From: Ziziphus jujuba
Lineage: Eukaryota; Streptophyta; Magnoliopsida; Rosales; Rhamnaceae
Assembly (NCBI RefSeq): GCF_031755915.1
Contig: NC_083382.1
Coordinates: forward strand, 7,378,001 to 7,442,000
Length of the DNA: 64,000 nucleotides
Reading direction: 5' to 3'
The notes beneath the pieces were generated by a model. The model searched no databases. It was not told the origin of the DNA and worked only from the letters and a program-made list of their open reading frames with translations. Position numbers and translations under genes: made by a program. This document shows, in pieces, positions 23,530-37,313 of this stretch (position 1 is the first letter of the stretch; each line of letters opens with the position of its first letter).

Positions 23530-25201
23530 TTATGCCCCTACAAGTTTTGAGTTAGTTAATGACACAAAGCTTGGACTTGAAAAACTGAAATTGCTATTGG
23601 CCAAGAGATTTTGTGAGGACAGCAGCAGTTTGGTCATTATTTGGACATGAGATACATGAAGAGAACCATCAGCCACCTTTTCTCTAAAAAAGTGAAAATC
23701 AATACATACATGCTTCATCTTGAAATGGAGCTTAGGATTTGTAGACATGTATGTTGCACCTAGGTTGTAACAGTAGATGACGGTGAAGATGTGAAAGATA
23801 CATGAAGCTTTTGAAAAAGAGAAGTGAGCCAACTGATTTCAGAAGTGGTATGAGCCACTATCCAATATTCAGCTTCAGTGGAAGACCTGGAGATAGATAG
23901 TTGTTTGCGAGAGGACTATGAGATTAAATTGCAACCTAAAAAGACAACATAACTTGTTGTAGAGGAGCAATATTCATTATTGCCAGCCCAATCGGCATTC
24001 AAGGAAGAATACAAAAGTAATGGAGACTTGCGGTGAAAGGATAGACCAAATGAAACTGTACCTTTGAGATAGCGTAGAAGGCGTTTGACAGCAACCCAAT
24101 GGTGAGCAGTTGGACAATGCATGTACTGGGACAACTTGTTCGCCGTGAAGGAAATATTAGGTCTTGTGAATGTTAAACATTGGAGACTATTAACCACTTG
24201 ATGGTAAAATGTAGCAGATTGTAGAGGAGTACCATCTGAAGTAGAAGAGGAAGACGAGATGGACATAGGAGTATCCATGGCATTGGATTATGCCATATGA
24301 GTTCTATCTAAGAGATCTTTGAGGTGGTGCTGCTGAGTGAGAAATAAATCAGTCAGTGTAAATAAAGCCTCAATGTCCAAAAAATATTTCAGTATTCCAA
24401 GATCCTTCATGGAAAAACGATTGAAAAGGGAGGCAATAAACTTAGCTAAAAAAACATTATCATTGCCGGTGAGAACCAAATCATCCACATAGACCAGCAA
24501 GTATAGCAATATGTGGCACTTTGCAAAAATAAATAGAGAGGAATCAAATCAAGAGAGTAAATTCATATTGAACCATAAAGTTTGAATTAAGGCCATAGAT
24601 GGCCTTGTTGAGTCTACAAATGTAAGAGGGGGACGATGCATCTATGAAGCCAGGAGGTTGAGTCATGAAAACTTATTCGTGAAGAGTACCATGAAAAAAA
24701 GCATTGTTGACATCCATTTGTCTGATGGCCAGTTATTTGATAAACCAAGGCAGAGAGCAATATGAATGGTTGTAGGGTTGACAACAGGATTGAAGGTATC
24801 GTAATAGTCAATACCAGGACGTTGATGAAAACCTTTGGCTATGTCGAGTTTTATACCATTCGATTGTACCAATTTTGGTTCCAGGTATGATTAGCAAGCC
24901 GAGCTTTGTATTCATCATGCGTGGCTTGGCGCCATGCTAGGGACTGAAGTGCTTGGCTAATTGCTTTTAGTTCTTCAATTGAAAAAGAGTTGGAGGCCGA
25001 GTAAGAGTCAGACAAAATTTTTGGTCTGAAAATGTTGTTGAGGGCTCGAATTCGCATATGATGGGTGCTTCTTGGAGAAAAGATAGTGTTTGGAGGATGT
25101 AAGGTCGGCACCGAAGAAAAAGGCTTTGGAACAGATGGAGTGCTTCTATTGGAACCAGTTGTATTAATATGGCGTACATGGTCAAGATCCCACATTGGCA
25201 C
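23530..25201 (-). pseudogene. Copia reverse transcriptase-RNase H, degenerate
   Basis: Reading 25201 to 23530 on the minus strand, the pieces are a pre-RT linker (25201-24851), the RT start with KGFHQRPGIDYYDTFNPVV (24872-24663), the catalytic YVDDLVLTGND box (24509-24288), and an RNase H start with LRYLKGTV and ADWAGNNEYCSS (24278-23916). A last piece (23832-23530) holds the HVCIDFHFFREKV motif that corresponds to the RNase H C-terminal H-I-D region. The pieces lie in different frames or are split by stops, so no active enzyme can be made. Confidence 0.85.
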
Positions 25202-27321
25202 CGAGGAAGAGAAAGAAGGGTGGGATGCACATGTTGATCAAATATGTGACCAGGAAAGAGATTTGGGGGAGACAGATTTGGTGGAGGGAGTAGAATAAGG
25301 TATAGATGAATTACTATTGGATGAGAACAAAGGAATATAAAAACGAGTAGAAGTCATAAGGAGTGAAGATATGTCAGGTTTATCATCAGAGGACTATCTG
25401 GTAGTAGAGTTAAAGTGGGATAAGGAAAAATAAACTTCTCAAAATGAACATGCCATGACTTCTATATAGTATCTGAAATAAGATCATAGCATAAAAATCC
25501 ACTCTGAGACCTTAATGGGCGAAGGTTTATACAAGGCCTGGAAAGTGGATTCAATTTATGTTTTGTATAGGGCTTAAGGCATGGGTAGCAGAGATAGTTA
25601 ATACTTTTCAAGGACATATAATTGAGAATTTTTTTTTTAATAAGATTTCATATGGAGACTGGTTATTCAATGTAGGTGTTATGAGCCTGTTAATTAAATA
25701 AGTGTTAGTGAAGAAGGCATTGGTTTAGAATTTTGAAAGAAGGCCAGCACAAGCTAGTAATGATAAACCAGTCACGAATGTGTCTATGTCGGCACTCAGC
25801 ATAACCATTTTGCTGAGGAATGTAAGGCATGGAGAAAAAGTAGGTATAAAAAAGTAAGTTATACCATTGTTTTGAAAGAAGAATTTTAAAGCAGTGAATT
25901 CTCCTCCATTTTCAGAGTAAACGGAAATTATTGGAAGTTGAAAATATTTTTGACAAGATTTTTAAAATTAATAAAAGTGGAAGAAACATCTAACTTTTGT
26001 TTAATTGGATAGAACCAGGTGAATTTTAAAAGATGATCCACAAAAATAACATAATAAGCAAATCCATCATGTGACATAACAGATGTAGGACCCCAAACAT
26101 AAGAATATATTAATTGTGGAGGTTGAATAGTAGAAAAATAGGAATTTCAAAAAGCAATTTGATGTGATTTATTACAACGGCAAGGATTGCAATTAAATTT
26201 TATTCTAGAAGACACTGGAAGTGAAAAACGAGAAACAAGTTGAAGAAGAATCTGATTAGAAGGTGACCAAGCCTGTGATGCCAATCATGAAGATTAGTTC
26301 AGACATTAGAGTAAACTTAAGGAAGTGGAAAAGAAGAGGGACGAGGAACCGGCCATTCATATGTTCCACTTTTAATTGGTCCTTGTAGAAGCATTGCCCT
26401 CATCCGTAGATCCTTCACAAGAAAACAAATGGATAAGAATTCAATGGAAGTATTATTTTATTGACAAAATTTAAAGACAGAAGAGATTTTGTTTTATATG
26501 TGGGACACATAAGACTTCAGTTAAAGGAAAAAATGAGAAGGAGTTGATAAAGTAGTGATACCAGTGTGCGTGATAGGAAGAGTTTTACCATTTCCAACAA
26601 CTATCTCATCTAGGCCATCATATTCAGAGTGAAGGGTCAGATTTTGAAAATCAGATGCAAGGTGGTGTGAAGCACCAAAATCAACAAGCCATGAGGAACT
26701 TGTCGATTGAGGAGTTGGAGGAGGACCAAGAACAGAGTTTGTATGATAGTCTTGAGGCAGAGGTTTTCATGGGAAGGATGCTTGCTGCTGAGAAGTATAT
26801 GTCCATTGTTGGTGTAACAGTGGGCAGAAACGAGCAGAGTAGCCTTGAACCAAGCATAGTTGACAATGACTCTTGTAGGAATTGGAGGGACCAGTGAGTC
26901 GAGTTGTACCCTATTCAGCAGAAGTTGAAATAGAGAAGGAGGATCGGCCATTGATATTGCCACCTAAAGAGAGTTGACGTGAACTATTGGCTTGAATGAG
27001 TGTGGCTAGCTACAAAAATTGGATTGTCGTTGTGCAGCAAGGGCAATGAATGGCGAATCATTAGATTGCATCTCAGTCTGTTTCTTCTAGCTAGCATGTT
27101 CTAAAAGTTTATCATACAATTCTTCATAAGAGACAGCATAATTGCAAGATCGAAAAGCTACTGAGATGGCTTCATATTCAGGAGAGAGACCACTAATTAT
27201 AAAGAGCTAGATCATCATCACTCATTGGGTGATCAATGAGTGTGAGTTCATCAACTGCATTTTTAACATCATTCAAGTATTCATGAATAGAACGAGACCC
27301 TTGAGGTCGGATAAGACATTC

Positions 27322-27738
27322 TCAAAGTCGTAGTAGCCTTGGATGAGTTGGTTTAGCAAAAGTGAGTGATAATTTTTGCCAAGCATCACGGGATGTTTCA
27401 ACATAAGAGATAAATTTGTATACATCTTTTGACAAAGAAGCAGGTATGGCATTCAGAATGAGAGAATTTTGTCTTACCCAGAATGTGTAGTCTGGGTTAG
27501 GTGACTTGTCATGATCCATAGGCACGGGACAAGTAAAGGTGCCATCTATAAAGCCATACAAATCATAGCCTATGAGTAGTGCATCAAATTGTATTTTCCA
27601 GAGGAAGTAAGTTGTTTTCGTAAGTGTCAAGGGAGCTTGAGTGGCAACGTTAATGACTACAAGAGTCTTGTTTGCAAAGGTAGCTTCATTGGTTACCTGA
27701 AGGCCACGAATAGATGAATGAACAGAAGAAGAAGCCAT
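27322..27738 (-). pseudogene. Copia gag fragment
   Basis: ATG at 27738 opens 138 codons. The segment TYFLWKIQFDALLIGYDLYG followed by FIDG is the typical start of plant Copia Gag (UBN2-type), and a later SRDAWQKLSLTFA matches the Gag helix. The frame ends at 27322, well short of a full Gag, and the zinc knuckle is not in the same frame. Confidence 0.8.
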
Positions 27739-27769
27739 GTTAAAAAAAAAAGGAGATAAATACATTCTA

Positions 27770-27934
27770 TATAAGTGATATAGAGAGTTTAATACAAAGT
27801 ATATTATATTATTGATGTGAAATAGTTACACGTCTGTAACAAAAGAGATAAATACATCCTATTTAACAAATATGCATACAAAGGATAAGTCATACCAAAA
27901 GAAGTGAGATATGAGTGCACAACTACATTATTCT
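27770..27934 (-). repeat. 5' LTR of reverse-strand Copia
   Basis: The partner of 23343-23528, shortened by about 20 bp. Confidence 0.75.
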
Positions 27935-28722
27935 ATTAATCTTTCTGTGATTTTTAATCTTTCTACAACCCATTAATTTAAATAAATATTTAGCGATTAA
28001 GTTATGGTATGGAGGCTTTTTTAAGTTTTGTTTAGACGATAGGCTGCTTTTAGTTTATTTATCAAAAAAGGCTGTTTTTAGTTTGACTGATGAATGTTTT
28101 CACAAGAGCTACAAATGCTGCATTCATTCAAATTGGAACTTCTGTGTTATAATGTCGTTCCGAGTGGCCCTGTCCGATTTGTTTCTTAAAAGGGAATGAC
28201 ATTATAAATCATTTTTCTGTCACACCATGCATTATTGAACTTGAAAATTTAATTTGGACAATATATTTTTATTAATTTTAAAAGTAAATTTTTGAAAAAA
28301 GAAAAAATATTTGTCCATGTTTCTCACTTTATCAATTTTAATCTAAAAAATTTCAATTTAAATAAAAAAAATTCATCCATGATTAATTATTTTTAGTAAT
28401 TTTTCTCTGGAGTGTTAATTTTAGTAAAGATTTTTTTTTGATTAAATAAAAAATACTTAAAAATCATCCATTTCACAATTTCTTAAACTAAAAATGGAAA
28501 GGCTAGTAATTATATAAACTTTTATTTTATTTATTTTTAAATTCTCAGCTTTTATTATTATTATTGTTATTATTATTATTTAATTTTTATTATCTTATTG
28601 TACAACTCCTCTGAATCAGAAGGAACAAGATGAATGTAAGGAATTCTCGAATCTCTCCGATCTGAAACGGAAAATTTCCCCCAAAAAATTCCCTAAAACC
28701 CTTCTTCTCTAACCCACCAACA
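27935..28722. other. Intergenic region and VPS16 promoter/5' UTR
   Basis: AT-rich spacer. The final 130 bp before the VPS16 ATG become CT-rich with AACCC-type motifs (CTAAAACCC around 28692), consistent with a 5' UTR. A (TTA)n run lies near 28555-28580. No gene seen. Confidence 0.55.
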
Positions 28723-30086
28723 ATGGCGAACGTATCGGTCGCCGCCGAATGGCAGCTCCTCTACAACCGGTACTACCGTAAGCCGGAGCTGTACCGAATG
28801 AGATGGAAGCACATCGACCTCAGTCGCAACAAGGTGGCTTGCGCTCCCTTCGGTGGTCCAATCGCGATCATCCGCGACGATTCCAAGATCGTCCAGCTCC
28901 ACTCCGAATCCGCACTCCGCAAGCTCCGCATTTTCAACTCCGCCGGAGTCCAGCTCTCCGAGACCGTTTGGAAAAACCCCGGCGGCCGGCTCATCGGCAT
29001 GTCCTGGACCGACGATCAAACCCTAGCCTGTATAGTCCAAGACGGCACCGTTTACCGCTACAACATCCACGCCGAGCCTCTCGAGCCCAACATCTCCATG
29101 GGCAAAGAGTGCTTCGAGCAGAACGTCGTCGACTGCGTTTTCTGGGGGAACGGCGTCGTTTGCATCACCGAGTCGAATCAGCTGTTCTGCATCCCCGATT
29201 TCAAGAACCCTAAACCCTGCAAGCTTGCTGACCCGGGCATTGAGGAATTGCCGTTTTGTATGGCGGTGATCGAGCCTCAGTACACCATGTCCGGCAATGT
29301 AGAGGTGCTTCTTGGTGTTGGGGAGGCCTTTGTGGTGGCTGTGGAGGAGGATGGTGTGCAGCAATTGGGTGCTGAGGTTCTTCGCGGTCCCTTGCAGAAG
29401 ATGGCCGTGTCTCGGGACGGTCAGTGGCTGGCTTCGTTCACGCATGACGGCCGTCTGTTGGTTATGACCTCCGATTTGCAGAAAGTGATTATGGAGCAAG
29501 AATGCGAGGTCTGTTTTCGGGTTATTGCAATCGCTTTTGTTGAATTCACAATGTGCTTTTATCGCTAATTTTATGTTTGCTGTAATGCAATTGAGCTAAA
29601 TTACATTGTTCTATTCAATGCACGAATTTTAATCTTATGCCAAATGCAAATTTGTTACACAAATCCATAGAATTCAACTTTCATGGCTATCCATATCTTT
29701 ACCGTTTGGTTTTTATTCCATTTCCCCTTGTAGTATTAGTATTAGAGTGGCATGTAATGTCTTACCTTTAATTTAATTTCTTCATCAGTCGGCGCTTCCT
29801 CCAGAGCAGCTATCATGGTGTGGGATGGACACAGTGTTGCTGTATTGGGATGATATGCTGTTGATGATGGGGCCTAGAGGAGATCCGGTTCGCTACCTTT
29901 ATGATGAACCCATAATCCTTATTCCCGAGTGTGATGGAGTCAGGATATTGTCTAATTCAAGCATGGAGTTTCTGCAACGGGTTCCTGATTCCACAGAGTC
30001 CATCTTTAAGATTGGAAGCACATCACCTGCAGCTTTACTGTATGATGCCTTGGACCATTTTGACAGACGTAGTGCGAAGGTTGGTG

Positions 30087-30129
<43 letters not shown>

Positions 30130-33100
30130 TTATGCTAAAAGAAATATTTTCCATTAGTTCATTATGGCACACTAAAATGCAACAGCTTTTGGGGCTTGAT
30201 TGGTTCTAATTGTTCAGTCACAGAGATTATCTTTATATTTCAATTTTCAAGTCACCAATATATATATATATATATATATACACACAACAAACCATGGTTC
30301 ATATTCCTGTTTTTAGTTGTATGCCTAATGACCTCCATTACTCTTTCACCAACGAATGAACATTATAAATTTGTCCTTGTTAGGAAGTTTGTCAAGTTGG
30401 GCCATTTTGTGTTTACTTTTTCTTCTAGCTGTTTTATACAAGTAAATCATGGAAAATACCCGTATCATGGGAACTTATTAACATGAATTGTTTTAGTTAA
30501 ACATAAGTTAAACAGGCTGTTAGGAAGATCGTGCATGCATTTGATCTAAACTTCTACCTTTTTGTTAATAGTTTATATTTCTTTCTGTTTCTTTTGAAAT
30601 AAGAACTATACAGAAAAGGAAAACTGAGATGCCAAAATGATCTTGGGTGGTTTCTTATAGTTGATTTCTTGAGTAAATACTAATTTCTTGTTCTTTACCA
30701 GGCAGATGAGAATTTGAGATTGATACGGTCGTCCTTGCCTGAGGCTGTTGAATCATGTATTGATGCTGCAGGTCATGAGTTCGATGTTTTACGTCAACGA
30801 ACACTGCTAAGAGCTGCGAGCTATGGCCAAGCTTTTTGCAGGTTAGTCTGGTTTTGCATCATAGAAATAGCTGAGCGTAGCATATCAGAAACCATGCATT
30901 ACAACAAATTAGAAATGTTACTCGAGTTTTCTTGCAGTTAATATTGACATCATCTGTTGTTTTAACTTGTTTTGCCTACTATTCTGTGATTCTGTGATTA
31001 TATCCACATATCCAACTCCTGCATTGCTTTTAGCATTCAAATTGTTCAAAAGAGCAAACATTTTTTCTGATTTGTGCTCTCGGTAATGATATCCAGTTGG
31101 CTTTGGCAGCAATTTTCAACGTGATCGTATTCAAGAGATGTGTAAAATTCTTCGGGTCTTAAATGCTGTTCGCAGCCATGAGATTGGCATCTCTCTTAGT
31201 ATACAACAATATAAGGTTTCAAGTTTACTGTTCTATCTTGTTCATCCATTGCTCAATCCTTTTCCCTGGAATTATACTGAACAACTTGTTATCTTCAGCT
31301 TCTTACACCATCTGTTCTGGTTGGTCGTTTGATTAATGCCCATCAACACCTTCTTGCATTACGAATATCAGAGTACCTTGGGATGAATCAAGTAAGTCAT
31401 TTGTTTTTTTACCAGTTTGTAGATCATCAATATATTCCTTTACCTGATGTCCAAAAAATATATATTTATTTGCCTTTATATCTTTCACTTTCTATTGGAA
31501 TTCCTCAATAGTCTATTTTCTAATCTTCATTCAAGATTAATGACTGAACCTTGGTTGAATCTTTGAAGAGTTCTTGCACCATAATTAGTGAAAAAAAGAA
31601 ATTAAATTTTATGGGGCAGTGTTTGAAAAAAAAAAAAAATGATAACTCAGTTCAAGATATTAACATGACTGTTTTCATAAGCTAGGATATGAGAAATTAC
31701 AAGAGAGATGCTGATTGAAAATATATATTGGATTAACAATTGTAAAATGTTTGATGCTTTTTTATGTACTAAGTTTGAAATCCTAGCAATAGCTTTGCTT
31801 TGAAAGTCTGAAAACCATTATTGATATCTGCAACAAGCATATATGAAGAAAGCACATTTGTGGTGGTGTAAATATGAGAAAGCACAAACACAAGTTATTG
31901 GTCTTACATCAATCATAAATTACCAGCTCCCATTTGAAGCATTAATGGGGACAGTGCAATTATCTCATATTTGTAAAATTAGCAAAAGGTGGAGGTGCTG
32001 GATTCTTGGGCTTCACATTAGTTTATGATATTAGCATTGTAATCCTTGTTCTGTCCCCAAATTTAGGCCTCCTAATTCTTCTCGATTAATCTCTATGGTT
32101 TTTAAATACTTGGATGCTATATTTTGTATGTTGCAAGGGAAGTATGTGTCTGTATGTCCACAGTGTAACAATAGATATATCTCTGTACTTCTGAAAGATG
32201 GACCATGAGACACCTTGTCCTCTAGCTTCTCATTATTAACTAAATGCTAGTTTTTTACTAGCCTCAGTTCTCAATATATTTTCTACCTTCCATACGGGAA
32301 TTACGACCCACTATTTATGTGTTTTCTTTTCTCTTATGGGCTTATAGGAGGTGGTGATAATGCACTGGTCTTGTTCAAAAATAACAGCTTCATTGGCAAT
32401 TCCTGATGCCATTCTTCTTGAAATCTTACTTGATAAGGTATTGGTTATAATTGCTGTTACTTTCGTACTGTTATACCCATTTTATTTCAAGGAACACACA
32501 GTCTTATGTGGTCTTTTGATTTCAGTTGAAATTATGCAAAGGGATATCATATGCAGCAGTTGCTGCTCATGCTGACAAAAATGGCCGCCGGAAGTTAGCT
32601 GCAATGCTTGTTGAACATGAACCACGTTCCTCCAAACAGGTATATTGTGTTTTTTTTTTTTTTTTTTTTTTTTTTCTGTTTTTTGGTTTATATATATATA
32701 TATGTATATTCTTTTGTCCTCTTTTAGCATAAAGAATAGTTATGCTGCGGAAGGACTCTTTTTTTTTTTTTTTTTTTTTTTTTGGCGGCATTTTTTGCCT
32801 GTCATCAACTAAAGTCTGGCACGTTTCCAATCAGAAGAACAAATATGAAAGGTCTTCTGATAAAAAAAATGCTGCTATTAGCATTTACAAAATTCTGTTT
32901 GCATACTGACTATATCTATAACTATTTCACTTCAGGTCCCTCTTTTGTTGAGCATAGGAGAAGAGGATACAGCTTTGATGAAGGCAACTGAAAGTGGTGA
33001 TACTGACCTTGTCTATCTTGTTTTATTTCATATCTGGCAAAAGGTAATGCTTCCAGTAAGACTCCAAAAAGTTGCTTCTATTTGTTTATTTTATTACTAC

Positions 33101-36100
33101 ATATTGAATCATATAATATAATTTGCGAACCATTATGACTTACAAATATATTTATCTGTTACATGGTCATTCTTCTGTTGATGCAGAGGCAACCATTGGA
33201 ATTTTTTGGAATGATACAGCCAAGAAACCTGGCACGGGATTTGTTTGTAGCTTATGCAAGGTATACAGTATTGTCTGATTTAATGAAATTTTATCATTTT
33301 CTTCATTGTTATATAATCATTTTTGAGTACGTTTATTTGCAAGAGTAGATATTCCTTATAGTTGTGGTGCTTTGTTGTAATTGTACTCTTCAATTTGCTT
33401 GAGGCATTTGCCTTTTGAACCTAGGTTTTTGTATTGGAAATCAGACCTCTAGGTGTATAACGGGGCACATGGGTTGTTTCTAAGTCTGGGTCTGTTCCTA
33501 GGCCCAAATGTTTGCCTTTGTCATGTATTCAAATCCTGGTAACCACCATCTTGTGATTTATTGTTCTCCACGTGTAAGCTCCATTATTTGACAGACTTAC
33601 ACATTTGGAGTGTTAATTCTATGTCCTGTTGACTTGATATACATAGCTGGGCACACTTCAGGTTAGGCTTTTGGAGATTTATGGTTTTTAATGAGTATTG
33701 TTCTGTTTTGTTTCAGGTGCTATAAGCACGAATTCTTGAAGGACTATTTCCTATCAAATGGACAACTTCAAGTAGGTTTGAATTGTATTTGGATTTATAT
33801 GTTATGTATGACATATCTGCAATTCCAAGAAAGGTTTTTATTAGAGTAGGAAACTAGTCTGTTTGTCATATGTTGCACTATCTGTTTGTTAGGGAAGGTG
33901 TTATAAATAATGCTTAATGTATTGGATTGGAGTCACAGCTCCCGATATTTGAAGGAACAACATATCCATTATGATAAGTGAAACATATTACTTTTTCTTG
34001 GAATAGACAAATATCTGTACTTTTTTACTCATGATATTATGGTTTCATTTTATTTCTAAATTGGGGAAATGGTTTTTAAATTATTACTATTATTTTTTGT
34101 ATTTTACATGGTTAATTGAGTTGCTGCTCTATGTAGGAAGTGTTATATATAAGACTTCAAAATTTCAAATGAATGCCTAATCGGTTTCCTGATCTTTTGT
34201 GGAAAGTTGGTTTCAATATTAAGTTTATTTGGTTTTGTAGGAGGTGGCTTTTCTTTTATGGAAGGAATCATGGGAGCTTGGAAAAAATCCAATGGCAAGT
34301 AAAGGATCTCCACTCCATGGTCCACGCATAAAACTGATTGAAAAAGCGCAAAACCTTTTCTCAGAAACTAAGGAACACACCTTTGAGTCAAAGGCTGCTG
34401 AGGAGCATGCTAAACTGTTAAGGTTAGATATAAAGCAATTTTTTGGTTATTAACCAGTAGTCAATTCAACTTGCAACATCAACAACATTGATACTTCCTG
34501 TATAAAGCTTATTGACAGAGCAGATGTAGTGGATTACATAGTTATGTTACAATATGCGGATGATCATGGTTTACACTTTACAGTTTGAACTTTAGAGATG
34601 CTAAATAATAGTTTCTTTTGTTCTACAAGAAAAAGAAAAGTTTAGATATTTACAAATCTCTACATAGTTGATGTAAGAGCTCATGAAATAACATTCCCTT
34701 CGTTTTTATTTGTTTATTTGTTTTCTTATTTTTTTATTTTTTCCCCCTCAACAACAGAATACAGCATGAATTAGAAGTGACCACAAAGCAAGCCATTTTT
34801 GTTGATTCAAGTATCAGTGATACGATTCGGACTTGTATTGTCTTGGGAAATCATCGAGCTGCAATGAAAGTGAAAACGGAATTCAAGGTTTGTAAAATTA
34901 CACACATGCCGCCAAGCCAGTGGGAGGGGGAGTGAGAGGGTAGAGTGCCATGGGAAGGGGGCAAAGGCTCCACTTATTGAAATCGTATTCACTGGGCCAC
35001 AGAAGATGTGCCAAATGTCATCTTCTGTGATTGTTTGTTGACTCTCATTTGTTTTATCACTTTCAGCTGCAATTTCATCTTTATTTCTGTGTTCTGATTT
35101 TCTCTCAGGTTTCTGAGAAGAGATGGTATTGGCTTAAAGTTTTTGCTTTGGCTACAATCAGAGATTGGGATGCTCTGGAAAAGTTTTCAAAGGAGAAGAG
35201 GCCACCAATTGGTAATGTTTCTCCTGTCTCAGAAATCAAGATGGAATATTAATTATGTTAAGTGTGTTTTCTTCAATTGCAAGTGATTTTTGCTACCTAC
35301 TTCTGTTTAATTATGAGTTTTGTCTAATAGATTTGCCATGCAACAAGTTTTCAGTAAATTGCAGTGAAATGTCTGCAACATATGGGCTTATATAGAAAAT
35401 GTCTGTAGCTTCAAATTGAATGAAACACGTCTCATGGATAATCAAAGTCACTTTGTCACTTCAATTTTTTAAGATATTGTGGGAAAACGCATTGTTTGAT
35501 GTTATTATGCTTGATACATGCACAGTTTTACCAAATATAAAGAGTTATGTTTAGATATTTATTTATATATATATACTTTTCTTTTTTTTTTCTTTTTTTG
35601 GCCTTGAATTGGAACCTTATAAGTTGGATACTATGATCTTGGACACCAAATAGGTTATCGGCCATTTGTGGAAGCATGCATTGATGCTGATGAAAAAGGG
35701 GAAGCTCTAAAATACATCCCTAAACTTGCAGATCCTCGAGAGAGAGCAGAGGTAATCTAAACCTTTCTGACAGATAGTGAAATACATTATATGCACCTCA
35801 CATCTGGCATGAATGAAACAAGTTCTTGGTGCTGGTAGAGATAAATTTCGTAATCTTATTTACCCTGTGTGGTGAGAATTGTTGGGATTCTGTTCTTTCT
35901 ATTTCTTGATTTGTGCCAATCATATGTTTTGGCGTGGAATATATTTTTATTGGGGGTTGTTATTTGCTCAAACTTCAACAAGTAACGTTGTACTGAATCT
36001 TGCGAATTGATTCTCTCCCTATGTCTGTTTCAAAGGATGGACATATATGTGTGCATTTGTGTAATCTTGTTGATTCACCAATGTCTTTGGAGTTCTATTT

Positions 36101-36341
36101 AGTGACTATCCATTAATTAATCAGCCTTCTGAATAATATTTGCAATATGTTTAATGCGACCTTTAATTTTGGACAGTCCTATGCTCGGATTGGCATGGTC
36201 AAGGAAGCTGCTGATGCTGCTTCTCAGGCTAAAGATGGTGAATTGCTGGGTCGACTAAAATTAACCTTTTCACAAAATGCTGCAGCTTCATCAATCTTTG
36301 ACACTCTTCGAGATCGACTATCGTTTCAAGGAGTATCGTAG
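28723..36341 (+). CDS. VPS16: Vacuolar protein sorting-associated protein 16 (VACUOLELESS1), HOPS/CORVET subunit
   Basis: VPS16 is a core subunit of the CORVET and HOPS tethering complexes, which with VPS33 drive SNARE-mediated fusion at endosome and vacuole membranes. The Arabidopsis orthologue is VCL1. I assembled 15 exons that all obey GT-AG and keep frame: 28723-29508, 29789-30079, 30702-30841, 31110-31215, 31299-31391, 32348-32437, 32526-32639, 32936-33043, 33187-33260, 33717-33771, 34241-34422, 34758-34887, 35109-35211, 35654-35751 and 36177-36341. This gives 844 aa, close to the usual plant length of about 860. The N-terminal Vps16 beta-propeller region (roughly residues 1-420) is followed by the alpha-solenoid Vps16_C region (roughly 510-840), with conserved blocks such as RQRTLLRAASYGQAFC, ISYAAVAAHADKNGRRK and FGMIQPRNLARDLFVAYARC. 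Exon 1 starts MANVSVAAEWQLLYNRYYRK, the usual start, and is strikingly GC-rich compared with its AT-rich introns. Intron 2 begins with a 34-nt poly-T close to the donor. It appears intact. Confidence 0.96.
30091..30124 (+). repeat. 34-nt poly-T in VPS16 intron 2
   Basis: An uninterrupted T run beginning 12 bp after the intron 2 donor (30080). Likely length-variable. Confidence 0.95.
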
Positions 36342-36549
36342 TCACGCCTATGTTTTTATTTATTATCAGTCTCCTTTCTACTTTGCCTGTATGCATGGTG
36401 TGCATATTCTTCTCCATATGTTGTATATTACAGGATGAATGTAAACACACGTGTTTCAGAGGAATTTTTGTGTGCATATTTGATACTCAATGACTGGCTA
36501 TCAGTTCTTTGCAGCCCATGACTGATTAGTTTGTTGCTAATGTTTCATA

Positions 36550-36581
<32 letters not shown>

Positions 36582-37313
36582 GTGTTTCTTTAATGTTTAT
36601 GTTATTCTTGTATTCCATATTTCTTTGAACATAAATTGGCTAATTCTATACTTGGAACTTATAATTTTGGAAGTAATAGTTACGTAATCCTTATCGGTTT
36701 TCATTATTATTATTATTATTATTATTTTTTATTGCAGAGATAAAAGAGCATAACAACAATAAAAATATAAGGAAATCTACATTCTAAAATGTTTTATCCT
36801 TTCACAGACATACTTGAAATGACTATTTTAGTTTTTCTTCCACACATAAATAAAAGATCTTGAGCTATTAGTCGCCAGCTCGAATGCCCTCGATCAAGTC
36901 CATCAAAAAATCAGTGAACAATGATCCACATTCAAATTTATCAGAAACAACCAGATCAAAATTAAACATGACAACAATAGAATGCCAATCGATGAACAAC
37001 GCATCTGTTAGACATTTATATATTTATTTATTCTCTATTATATGGTTTATGAAAAGCACATAATTTATTTCCAGCACCACCGAGTTTTGTCAGCTCTATT
37101 TGTAATGCACAGACTTTACATTCATTTTTTTAACAAAGAAGCAGCAGATACGAAGACTCCCTTAACAATGAAATTTATTTTACTGGAGAAGCTACAAATC
37201 AGCTACATCCGCGCCAAACTAAAAACGAAGCCCTGAAAAAAGCATATGAAGGTACTAACTTTCCTGATGAACAAGCATTCATGATGATGATGCCGCTTAC
37301 AAAGAAATTCTGC
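36342..37313. other. Convergent 3' intergenic region
   Basis: About 970 bp between the VPS16 and CHY-like stop codons, which face each other. Both 3' UTRs lie here. AATAAA at 36758-36763 is one possible polyadenylation signal. An (AT)n-poly-T run (36547-36580) and a (TTA)n run (36705-36725) are present. No gene seen. Confidence 0.6.

Larger units (their letters stand above)
23343..27934 (-). mobile_element. Degenerate Copia retrotransposon, reverse strand
   Basis: Terminal repeats at about 23343-23528 and 27770-27934 share TATAAGTGATAT, ATTATTGATGTGAAATAG, AACAAAAGAGATAAATA and GTGAGATATGAGTGCACAAC. The right copy lacks about 20 bp present in the left one. Between them, on the minus strand, lie gag (27738-27322), degraded integrase (about 25.4-26.7 kb, where a Cys-x2-Cys box reading CNPCRCNKSH is visible near 26180), reverse transcriptase and RNase H in Copia order. 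The frame is broken many times. I found neither a clear target duplication nor a recognisable primer-binding site; the gag ATG sits only about 30 bp inside the LTR, so the leader may be partly deleted. It is older than the 7-13 kb Copia. Confidence 0.85.

Noticed and set aside
28693..29499. Antisense and alternate-frame ORFs over VPS16 exon 1
   Set aside because: They are shadows of the GC-rich VPS16 first exon, which has clear homology in the sense frame.
32482..32830. Lys/Phe-rich ORFs around VPS16 intron 7
   Set aside because: They result from two poly-T runs within the intron.
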